Source: Antedon bifida (Eukaryota > Echinodermata > Crinoidea > Comatulida > Antedonidae). Taken from it: a DNA stretch of 64,000 nucleotides. Below, in pieces: positions 13,617 to 22,947 of this stretch. The position numbers and the translations under genes are program-made. Every line of letters starts with the position of its first letter. Position 1 is the first letter of the stretch. The DNA lies in NCBI GenBank assembly GCA_963402885.1, contig OY727095.1, positions 11,971,001 through 12,035,000 on the forward strand. Reading direction: 5' to 3'. Under the pieces are notes generated by a model. It worked only from the letters and a program-made list of their open reading frames with translations. It did not search any database and was not told the DNA's origin.

Positions 13617-14140
13617 GTCTTTTCCGATGTGGCTCAGCCCCCAGCCGATGCTATCTATATTCACTGGGAATAAACCCAGAAAATCTCACAATGGTAAGAT
13701 TAAATGTAAAAAATAACAATACGTACTATTAATTAAATATATAATTTAGTCTATCTCAATGTGGAATACGCAATTCGGTGCGAGATTAAACGGAATTTTA
13801 AGGATAGATTTCCCTATTTATCCTAAGCCTGGTATTCACTGTTGTTAATGAATTGCTAAATGTAGGAAGGCTATGTAGTATGTTGAAACGTGTGCTGAGG
13901 GTTACCTCTATCGACATAAGACAGCGTTGAACCGAATGTACGGCGTAAAAGGCTATTTTCCCATTGTTTAATTGACATGTTTGTGTAACAAAAAAATGAT
14001 GCAATAATTGCAGAAACAAATATTTTATGATTTTGTTTGGACTTTGGTTGGACAGGATGGAATGAATCCTATATAAATTTGTTATAGCGCCACCTAATCC
14101 AGGTTGACTTGTAGCATACAGTGCATATTGACCAAATTTT
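13617..14140. promoter_or_regulatory. Divergent intergenic region CCDC18 / RPL5
   Basis: About 0.5 kb separates the proposed CCDC18 start (minus) from the RPL5 5' end (plus), so it probably carries both promoters. It includes the CCDC18 5' UTR near 13617-13700. I see no clear TATA box and no other gene. Confidence 0.6.
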
Positions 14141-14150
14141 CTCTACCCAA
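14137..14150 (+). promoter_or_regulatory. Candidate RPL5 5'TOP start
   Basis: TTTTCTCTACCC lies about 30 bp upstream of the RPL5 ATG. Ribosomal-protein mRNAs normally begin at a C within a pyrimidine tract, so transcription could start at about 14141. This is inference from gene class plus local sequence. Confidence 0.4.
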
Positions 14151-14175
14151 TTGCTACCCAACTAAAAAGGCATTG

Positions 14176-17100
14176 ATGGTGAGTAAAGGGGGTGCCATGA
14201 ATTTATGGTGACTGATAAAACCTGCTATGTTAATTGTTATTTCTGTTGGTTTACACTTCCCTGGTCCCGGTGTAACATGTGATTATAGTACCTCTTTTTG
14301 CGCTCTGTAGAAACGAAAACATTCAACCGCTTCAACATAGAGTATGCGAACAGTGTGCGAGTAACATGTCTATAAAATCATCAGTTGAAAGGATTTATTT
14401 GTTTCTTTTTTATTGATCAGACCTTCATAAAAGTACTTATGAGCAGAGGCCTAATTCTATGGTGTGGTATTCATGATAGTTATTTTTATCAAATTTTGTG
14501 TTAAGACAGGTGCGAAAGGGAACTACCACCAACATTGTCATCAATCGAAGATGTCTTCCATATCGTGAAAATGGCGTATAATTCAAATTTAGGTGTTCTA
14601 TATGTAGCATTCAACATGATCAGACACTGACTCAATGTATGCGTTTGATTCAATTCAATTGTTCATGATGATTAAGCCATGTAAATGCTGGAATTACCGG
14701 CTGAAAAATTTTGATGATAACGTGGCGTCTGAAAATAATTGGATTATGTAATGTTATATTCTTGCTCTATTTTCCCTTTGTCCTATTTATATGAAATTGA
14801 CATTGAGTTTATAAGTAAATACATTTGTTTTTTAGGGGTTTGTAAAAGTGGTGAAGAATAAGGCCTATTTCAAAAGGTATCAAGTGAAATTCAAGCGTAG
14901 ACGACAAGGAAAAACTGATTATTATGCTCGCAAACGCTTGGTTATTCAAGACAAGAACAAGTACAACACCCCAAAATATCGTTTGATCGTGCGATTCACC
15001 AACAAAGATATCACATGTCAGGTAACATTACAGCTTATTTGTACTATCATTTGGTACTATGTCTGTGGCCATATTAATAATAATTTTCTTGGACAACAGG
15101 AAAATAAACCCCATACCATTTAACTATAATTTAAAAATTCTCTATCTAAATGAATCCCAAAATTCCTAAAATAATTATTGACAGATAAGTTATTAGTGAA
15201 AACAGCCACTGATGCCTTTACCACTACTGAAGTATATTTAGAGTTGAGAGTGAATTTGGGTGTTTGCGCAGCAATACTCAATGTATAGCCATACCAACCA
15301 TTTATTTTGTGATGACTAAGCCATGTAAATGCTGGAATTACCGGCTGAAATATTTTGATGATAACGTGGCGTCTGAAAGAAAAAATGTGTGGCTGTTAAT
15401 GAAACATTGCCATGTTTTTGAGATGGTGACAAATTGTCTGAATATACTTTTTTTCATAAAGGTTTTGACAGTTTATTCACTTATAATGGTACTGGTATAC
15501 AGACAAATAGATGTTGATACCAGAATACTTTTCAACAAGGTCCTTTTTTTTCATTTTCAGATAGCGTATGCCAGAATTGTGGGAGACATTATCATAGCTT
15601 CAGCTTATTCACATGAACTACCCAAGTATGGCATCAAGGTCGGGTTGACCAACTATGCTGCAGCTTATTGCACAGGACTTCTCATTGCAAGAAGGGTAAA
15701 TTATCATTATCATAAACTTATCAATGGTCCAAGCATAAAGCAAATGCTTTAATTTATTAAAATAGTGTGTATTTTAAACCATGTTTGTCTTTCTACTTTC
15801 TAATTCTACTGTACAACACAGTGGTATACTTTTATAAGGTTTTGATGATGATTAAGCCATTTAAACGCTGGAATTACCGGCTGAAACACCCTGATGTTCA
15901 AGTGGCGTCTGAAAAACAAACATTTCAATTGGAGGAAAACTTGCATGTAAAATCAACTAATGTTTATATGGGTCATACACAAATTTGACAGAAAATATGT
16001 ATATAATGAACACATGCAAGGTTTTAGCATTTGAAAATATGGATGAAAAATACTATGATCTACAGAATTCACATTATTTGAGAAATTGAATATTTTGTAA
16101 TGTGATGGGTACTTTAAAAATAAGATACAAAGCTGTTCCCAACAGTAGTAGTTCCCAATATGCAATGAGTGAGTTATCCGGCATGAAATCCAATCAATAT
16201 TAAATTTGATTTTGCAGATCCTCAATAAATTTAAGCTGGATGAGATTTACAAAGGGGTAGATGAAGTAACTGGAGAGGACTATTACGTAGACAGTGAGGA
16301 GGGACAACCAGGTGCTTTCCGCTGCTTCCTTGACGTTGGTCTGGCCAGAACAACCACTGGAGCTCGTGTCTTCGGAGCTCTAAAGGGCGCTGTAGACGGT
16401 GGACTGGATATCCCATACAGGTAGATTATTGGTTATATAGGCATATTGTCAGGATTGCCAGTATCAAACTTTATTACCAATTCTAAACAGTGTTATCTGT
16501 TAATAGGATATACACAAAACATACATATGTAAAGTCTTTTAGGGTGGATATTGAGATACCAGATAGGATTTCAACCAAGACTGTGGGTTTGCTAGGCAAA
16601 CATAAAATTCACCTAGCTAAACCTCCATCAATTGCTGAAATATGTGTTGTAGGCTTTCTGTATTTTTAAAGTATTTCATGATGATTAAGCCATGTAAATG
16701 CTGGAATTACCGGCTGAAATGTTTTGATGATCACGTGGCGTCTGAAAAAAACTTTATTCAAAATTACATCACAAGTCTATTGTACTGCTTTATATTTTGC
16801 TCTCCCAACCCTTTCCTTTTTGAATGGCAATATCTTTCAGATCTATGTTTTGCGAATTATTGTTTTTGACTAATATAACAATTTGCATGTCTATTTATAG
16901 CAACAAGCGTTTCCCCGGTTATGACCAAGAAAGCGGTGAATTCAACGCGGAAGTACACCGCAAGCACATCTTTGGCGGCCATGTATCAGACTACATGAAA
17001 TCGTTGGAGGAGGAAGATGAAGATGCTTACAAACGCCAGTTCTCTCGTTTCATCAAGCTTGGCGTTTCAGCTGATTCCGTAAGTAAAATGTGTTTAAAAT

Positions 17101-18259
17101 AGAATCTCGACAAATTAAATGTGTGGCTCGGAAGTAGTAGGGTAGACATTGTTTATAGTTTAAACCTGAAACATAATAATGTTCAGGTTTCATTAAATAC
17201 TTGTTTCAATACATGCTATTGCATTATTATCGCAGTGGGATTCTTTTATAAGGTTTTGATGATGATTAAGCCATTTAAACGCTGGAATTACCGGCTGAAA
17301 CACCCTGATGTTCAAGTGGCGTCTGAAAAAATTTAAAGTGTTTTAAAATTAAGAAATATACTGTGATTGTATAATGACTACTGAGCTAACTTATATATTT
17401 AGCGTTAATTGGTTGAAATTTAATTTAAGGTATTTGGCAAATTATAAGACCAACCTGGATAAAGAATTTAAAGTATATGGGAATGGATACATAGTTATTA
17501 CATTGTTATTTTTAATAGATGGAAGAAATGTACAAGAAGGCGCATGCTTCCATCCGCTCTGATCCTGTTCATGTATCCACTGCCAAGCCAAAGCCAGACA
17601 AACAAAAACGGTAAGTACATAGTTGTGAAAATACTACAACCCAATTAAATGCAAAGGTCACAGCAATTTACTACCGTATCAAAAACAAACAATAATCCAT
17701 TCTAAGCAACGGCGAGGACGATGGTCAGTAAAGCCGGATAAGTTAATTTTAGGCTTAGGTGGCTGAAAGTATTGGCAGATCAATGCAAAGACAGTCTCTC
17801 TGTTTTAATATTGTACGACACTGTTAAGACAATAGTCTTATCTTATATTCCTAATCATTGTTTCTGCATGCTAGTCTTCCAAGGAAACCAAAACATAGAT
17901 CTTTTCATCCTGCTAAGAGATCTGTGCTCCAATTTATTGAAAGTAAATTTTGATGCTAAAGAAAGAATTGTGTTGAATTTGTTTTTATTTTGTGATGATT
18001 AAGCCAAGTAAATGCTGGAATTACCGGATGAACTCCTTTGATTATAACTTGGCGTCTGAAAAATACTAAACAAATAACTTATTTATTACCTTCGTTGGTT
18101 ATCAGACTGATGTTGTTGTCTCATTTCTTTTATAATTTTCATTAAATTAAAATTGTTATGTTATGTAGATGGACCCGTGCAAAGCTGTCCAAGCAACAAC
18201 GCACCGACCGAGTACGACAAAAGAAGGCATCATTCAAGCGGGCTAACAACATCGAATAA
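14176..18259 (+). CDS. RPL5: Ribosomal protein L5 (uL18), complete
   Basis: 60S protein that binds 5S rRNA with RPL11 and forms part of the central protuberance. Coding exons: 14176-14178 (the ATG alone), 14836-15021, 15561-15695, 16218-16420, 16901-17078, 17519-17610, 18169-18259. All junctions are GT-AG and all phases agree, giving 295 aa against 297 in human. Exon 1 ending exactly after ATG is as I recall for vertebrate RPL5. Recognisable blocks: [98 protein letters not shown], and a basic C-terminus. Each of the six introns contains one C/D snoRNA, so the gene is also a snoRNA host. Stop TAA is at 18257-18259, with polyadenylation signals at 18308 and 18389. Confidence 0.98.
14661..14736 (+). 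ncRNA. C/D-box snoRNA in RPL5 intron 1 (SNORD65/snR77-like), copy 1
   Basis: C box ATGATGA 14665-14671, D' CTGA 14701-14704, C' TGATGA 14712-14717, D CTGA 14729-14732. Flanks AATTGTT and AATAATT can pair as a terminal stem. The D' guide GCTGGAATTACCG is antisense to 13 nt of the conserved 18S 530-loop (CGGUAAUUCCAGC). The fifth base before D' pairs with the U of CGGU, the position I recall as human 18S Um627 (SNORD65) and yeast Um578 (snR77). Second guide: AACGTGGCGT before D. Confidence 0.9.
15303..15381 (+). ncRNA. C/D-box snoRNA in RPL5 intron 2, copy 2
   Basis: C box GTGATGA 15309-15315, D' CTGA 15345-15348, C' TGATGA 15357-15362, D CTGA 15373-15376. The same 18S guide GCTGGAATTACCG precedes D'. 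Second guide AACGTGGCGT as in copy 1. Flanks CATTTATTTT and AAGAAAAAATG form a terminal stem of different sequence from copy 1, which suggests maintained folding. Confidence 0.9.
15838..15918 (+). ncRNA. C/D-box snoRNA in RPL5 intron 3, copy 3
   Basis: C box ATGATGA 15845-15851, D' CTGA 15881-15884, C' CTGATG 15891-15896, D CTGA 15909-15912. The 18S guide is unchanged. The second guide is TTCAAGTGGCGT, differing from copies 1, 2 and 4. TTTT/AAAA closing stem. Nearly identical to copy 5 over the whole RNA and about 15 bp upstream. Confidence 0.9.
16672..16751 (+). ncRNA. C/D-box snoRNA in RPL5 intron 4, copy 4
   Basis: C box ATGATGA 16678-16684, D' CTGA 16714-16717, C' TGATGA 16725-16730, D CTGA 16742-16745. 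Same 18S guide; second guide TCACGTGGCGT. Flanks AAAGTATTT and AAAAAACTTT pair with one mismatch. Confidence 0.9.
17252..17332 (+). ncRNA. C/D-box snoRNA in RPL5 intron 5, copy 5
   Basis: C box ATGATGA 17259-17265, D' CTGA 17295-17298, C' CTGATG 17305-17310, D CTGA 17323-17326. Guides are identical to copy 3 (GCTGGAATTACCG and TTCAAGTGGCGT). The shared flank CTTTTATAAGGTTTTG shows that copies 3 and 5 arose by recent duplication or were homogenised. Confidence 0.9.
17986..18065 (+). ncRNA. C/D-box snoRNA in RPL5 intron 6, copy 6 (altered D' box)
   Basis: C box GTGATGA 17992-17998 and D CTGA 18056-18059 are intact. The position of D' reads ATGA (18028-18031) instead of CTGA, and C' is degenerate (TTGATTA). 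The 18S guide GCTGGAATTACCG (18014-18026) is still perfect. Second guide TATAACTTGGCGT. Closing stem ATTTT/AAAAT. It may have lost D'-directed activity, or it may be tolerated as a weak box. Confidence 0.82.
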
Positions 18260-18307
18260 ATTGGCTCTATATCAACTAAATTCAATTATATTGAACACCA
18301 TCAATAG

Positions 18308-18394
18308 AATAAAGTGGAAATTATTTATAAAAGTAACCAACTCTGCTTATGAATGATTGTCCATTAAAAAAAACAAGTGTGTCATTGAAATAAA
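18308..18394 (+). terminator. RPL5 polyadenylation signals
   Basis: AATAAA at 18308-18313 (49 bp after the stop codon) and again at 18389-18394. Either could be used. Confidence 0.7.
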
Positions 18395-19093
18395 GTAACT
18401 TGTACTATTGAAACTAATTGCATCTGAATAAGTTTTTTTTGTCTTGTTTTTCCCCATAAACATAAACTTGCAATTTTGCCATTTCTGAAGGGTCATCGCC
18501 ATCATTTACAGATAATTTTGTCGGAGGTAACAGGGTGAATTGAAAACCTGATATCCATGGGCTTTAAGGAACCCTTACTATCTATCAAAACATTGTTTTT
18601 AGTAGAGTAGTAGCCCTTTGCTGGCATATAGATTTGCATTTTGGGGTATATTTGGCCAATTGATATCCCCAGGTATTTAGGTCATCATGTGGAATCTGGA
18701 TATGGCCTAAACATAATGTTTTTACCCAATACTGTACTGTAATAATTTCCAGTTTCTTTGAGAGGCACCCCAGCTCCAATCAGCATGTTAACATACCCAA
18801 CCGGAACTACCCTGTGGATGATTATCACCCACATGAATAACCACCTGGACAATTACCTGCTATCACCAAACACATTCTTGTCTAGACTAGAGATCCTAGA
18901 TCTCCAAGTGGTCTGAAGGTTATGGGTTCGAGTCCACAACTGGATTGAAGGCTCTTCTGTTACTTAGTTGTCTTATATGTAAATGACTTATCATTCTAAG
19001 TTTGTTTCATCTTTTAGATGGGGTGTTGTGTTTTGAGGACAGATTGTAACACCAACATTATACACAAATGAAGAATAATTTACTCAAAAATGT

Positions 19094-19099
19094 TTTATT
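19094..19099 (-). terminator. Candidate POLE3 polyadenylation signal
   Basis: TTTATT on the plus strand reads AATAAA on the minus strand, about 820 bp after the POLE3 stop. Other signals in between are possible. RPL5 and POLE3 are convergent, with roughly 0.7 kb between their likely ends. Confidence 0.4.
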
Positions 19100-19361
19100 A
19101 CTGTACAAATTGCTAATACTGTACTGTAAAAATCGTTTACAGAATGACAATGTAGTAACGGAATGTAATCTAGTTGAGTGTACTACTTAGCACAGCATTA
19201 GTTAGGTAAAAGCCTGTCGAATATATTCGTACAAATCAACCATTCCTGAGCACCAGTCCAATCAATCTAATACTGTACAGTTTTCATTAGCAATGTTACA
19301 GTACAACTAGCTAGTGGCAGCAATTATAGCACACCATACAATAACAGCTACATACCCTAGG

Positions 19362-19480
19362 CAAATTTACACAGACGAGCAGTAATGGTAAAAAAAAATA
19401 GAATCGATGTTATTTCTTATGACCATTTACACAAAATTCAAAGGAGTTGGGTGGTTTCCGCTCGGGATAGATACAGATTT
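19362..19480. mobile_element. Rearranged relic of MITE family 3
   Basis: Contains AATTTACACAGACGAGCAGT, then TCTTATGACCATTTACACA and CCGCTCGGGATAGATACAGA. All are blocks of the intact element at 42248-42428, but in a different order. It lies in the presumed POLE3 3' UTR region. Confidence 0.55.
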
Positions 19481-19922
19481 TAATTTTACCCACAAATCAA
19501 TGATGGTTGGTTAATCTACCTTTAAGATATATTTCAGATATTATTTATTAATTCAGACATCTCATAGCTTATGTTACACATTAGGCAATGGGAAATAGAG
19601 ACATCACATCAACAAAGTTTATGATTGTTTTCTCAAGAAATTTCCTTAGCGTAACATCCAAGTGTAGGGGGTCTAGGACTAGCTAGGTTGCCACATATTT
19701 ATGACCTTTCAACCTTAAGTTGGTGAACATTTGCGCAGGTGATTAAAATCTGTTGTTTACCAAAAATGTTTTTGAGAGATGTTGAACCATATATGGGTAA
19801 TGTATTTTCTCGGGTCTTTATTGGAGTTGAAAACAGTTCACTTCCAAGCATCCATATATGCATTTGAAAAAATTTTAAGCAAACATTTGAGTGCAACATC
19901 CCATTAAACATAAGACCTAGTT

Positions 19923-21601
19923 TCAGGACTCTTCCTCAGGTCTTGTTTCTTCTACCTTTTCTTCACTTGCTTCTTCATCATCATCCTCTTCATCAGCCTC
20001 TTTACTTTCATTGGCATCCTCCTCTCCGGCTTCCTCTTGCGATTTTTCCAAGTCCGTTTTACTTCTCTTTCGTTTTTCTGAAGCTACTTTTTTACCTTGT
20101 TGTTCTTTCTTGAAATCTGGTAAAAAGAAAATGTACATTTTAAACTGTTATAATATAATAATAAAATACAGTCTTACAGCCATTCTGCACATGCTCATAT
20201 TTTTCTAAGCAGTCACACACAGAATGACTTTTTGACTCGATATCTGTAGTTTAATAGTTACATCATGAAATTGAAAAAAAGAGAGCATGTAATGGTACAG
20301 TAATAGTGCAGGAATAAGTGTACAGAAATTACAGTAGGTAGAACACTGATGATGAATTTTGGCTAATGCGCTATCTATTGAAACATGCAACAAACCTTCT
20401 AAGCTCTGCTGTAAAGGTTCAAGAAACTCATCAAATTCCATGTCCTTCATAGCAGCAAATACATCAGATGCATTCATTGTTTTTCGTTTTGCTTTCATTG
20501 CATAGTTGTTGGCACTAAATTGGAGAACATGTTAAAGAATAGAAAAAGATGCAGTATTCAGGCCTGAGGTATTCCACATTCAACATTACTAGTATTAGCC
20601 AAAATGACTACTAGCCACACAACACACTTGCCTCTACATTCTCTTTACTTAAACACTTTGTTACTAATATGATTTTCAATGCCTGCTTACGAGGACGATT
20701 CGGCACTCTTGGGCCGAAACGTCTCACTTTAGTCAAAACCAATGATTGTTAATATACATTTTTTGGGTATTTAAAAAGTTTTTAAACATATTTTATTGAT
20801 ATTTCCAAAAATAAATTGCTATCCTATAGTCTCTCTGGAAAAAACACAAATTTCTGCTTATAAAATGCATATCAAAGCCGATAATATAAACGTGGACCAA
20901 ATCATCTTAGTGCCGAATCGTCCCGCTAAATTTACGAGGATGCATCATCATTTTGGGTGCTAGCATGGACTTCCACTTTCTCTCTTTTCCTTCAACATCC
21001 TCACTTACTTTTCACAGCGTTTGTTTTTTTGCAATTTATAAATACCTAACCATTAGTTTTATGTTCAGAAACAAAAAGTAACAACATCTGTTCAGTATGA
21101 TTATGAAACATGTGTGAAAGGATACCATGATGTAGCATATAAAACAAACACACTAGCTGCCCTGGACACAGCACTTCTAGCTTCTTTAGATACACTAACG
21201 CCTTCAGGTACCTATAAATATAAATAAAGACATTGTATAATATTATTTTATTAATTTAAATGCAAGGTTATGAAAATGTGCCCCAAAGGTGAACTATCAA
21301 ACTTTACAAACACATTTTAATATCGGTTTGCCAGTTCTGTAGCTTCTGTGCTCATAAATCTTGTTTTAACTATTTTTACTGCACTGAGTCATTCCTGATT
21401 ATATGCAATCATGGCCATAATTGTTTAGAAATATTTCAAAACTATTATTTAATTGACAGACAGGATGTAAATGCGAGACGTGGTGGTGCAACAACATCAA
21501 TACATACCAATGATCCAACAGTTTTTGTAACTTACCGCTCCTTTCATTATTTTGCTAATAACGGTCAATGGAAGATTCAAATCTTCTGGTCTTTCTGCCA
21601 T
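19923..21601 (-). CDS. POLE3: DNA polymerase epsilon subunit 3 (CHRAC17-like histone fold)
   Basis: Histone-fold protein shared by DNA polymerase epsilon and the CHRAC remodelling complex, normally paired with POLE4 or CHRAC1. Exons, 5' to 3': 21536-21601, 21126-21211, 20396-20514, 19923-20116. Phases chain with GT-AG junctions, giving 154 aa (human 147). It begins [18 protein letters not shown], followed by [38 protein letters not shown] and FDEFLEPLQ. The last exon codes a Lys-rich then very acidic tail rich in Glu and Asp, as in the family. The start is set by the conserved [12 protein letters not shown] 5' UTR intron is possible, since an AG lies just before the ATG. Confidence 0.95.
20688..20941. 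mobile_element. Foldback element (MITE family 5)
   Basis: TTACGAGGACGATTCGGCACT at the left is matched by AGTGCCGAATCGTCCCGCTAA at the right, inverted repeats of about 20 bp with few differences. Non-coding AT-rich interior. It lies in the POLE3 intron between exons 20396 and 21126. Only this copy is seen in the window. Confidence 0.65.
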
Positions 21602-21659
21602 TTTCTGTTTCATAAAATTAAAAATTAATGTTTAAACAAATTCGCCTGCACTGCTTCTG

Positions 21660-21850
21660 CAGAAGTTGCAGCCTAAGCTATACATAGCCTAGCTGCCTAT
21701 ACACATTAGCCCGGTCTACTTTTTGTTGCTAGGCCTAGCTAGTTTGCCTCTTTTTAAGCCTAGATAGTAGGCCGAAGGCCTAGATTCCCCGGAAGAGAGG
21801 GCCCAATTTTATAGGGCCTACTAGGCCTAGCCTATATGTTTACAATGTTT
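21660..21850. repeat. AGGCCTA motif cluster upstream of POLE3
   Basis: Repeated TAGGCCTA, CTAGGCC and AGCCTAG motifs immediately upstream of the POLE3 ATG at 21601. They are probably in a 5' UTR intron or the proximal promoter. Function unknown. Confidence 0.65.
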
Positions 21851-22578
21851 GTCTAGGCAAGGTCTAACTACTTTACTTATCCAGTAAAGGACAATTAGAA
21901 GCTTCAAATGCTTTTTGGTGTAGTCTTACATGTTAAAAACACTTTCAACAACTCCAAAAGTAATTTTTAATCTCTCTCTCGAACACTCGCTATCCGTTTT
22001 TGAGATTGACTTTTCCCGCAATGTTTTCTTTTTCTCATTTACTGGGTGGCCAGAGTGTTACAATAATTTACCCAAATTTGTAGGCGTCACAAAATAGTGT
22101 GGCGGTAATTCCACTTGAAGGAGCGGACGTTCAACCATTTTTCTTGCTACATTAATCAAAAAATATTTTAAAAAATTGTATTTATTACTTGAGGTCTTAT
22201 CTTATAGACCACTATGGATTGAGAAAAAAAATTTAAATTTAACGAATTTAATCAACTTAAGATGACTTTTTTTGCTAAGCACGTTTGATAAAAAGCAATG
22301 AGAGTCACTCAACCTAAGGACTAAAAGAAGGAAAAGAAATAATATCAAGTATGTAAATATTATATAATCAACGAGTAATATACCCAAAAATTACTTGCAA
22401 ACTTGTGTTCTCATACTTAGCAAAAAGTACAGTAATGTCTGAGTAGAGTATACAGTAGGCCTATGTCTGGGTTTATATTTATCAATATTTGCTTATATTT
22501 TAAGCTGAAATATTTAAGAAATAACAAGAACCAAATACACAGACATGGAAGACACTGGCGAATGTTTAACTGGCAATA

Positions 22579-22584
22579 TTTATT
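22579..22584 (-). terminator. Candidate SNAPC4 polyadenylation signal
   Basis: TTTATT on the plus strand (AATAAA on minus), about 365 bp after the SNAPC4 stop codon. The 21.85-22.58 kb stretch between this and POLE3 holds nothing else I recognise. Confidence 0.4.
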
Positions 22585-22947
22585 CAAAACAAAGTTTTAA
22601 TAATTTTCTGGTACTTTTATGAAAAAATTAGAATTATACTTTAAGACAAACTTATGCAATGCATGTTACAAATGAAACAACAAACAAAGTTTATTACACT
22701 TATAAACACCTTATTAGACTGTCCGGAATAAATACAAAATTGGGTTGTTTTGATTGAAAAAAAAATGCTGATTGAATCTTTTTAGAAAAAAAAAGTGGAT
22801 GCACGCAATTATTTTCAAGTAAAAAGAATGAGATTTTCCTCTACCTTGACATTAAGATGCAGCAAGTTTTCAGCACTACAGTACAAATATATTGTGTCCA
22901 AAGCAAGCACCCTGTGAACTACCCCTGCTGTAAGCCATTGGTCTATA

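Noticed and set aside
15264..15752. 162-aa plus-strand frame spanning RPL5 intron 2 and exon 3
   Set aside because: Most of it is intron, including snoRNA copy 2. Only the 15561-15695 part is coding.
18860..18960. Possible tRNA gene with box B-like GGTTCGAGTCC at 18925-18935
   Set aside because: No acceptor-stem pairing, anticodon arm or clear box A could be assembled. At most a tRNA-derived SINE remnant.
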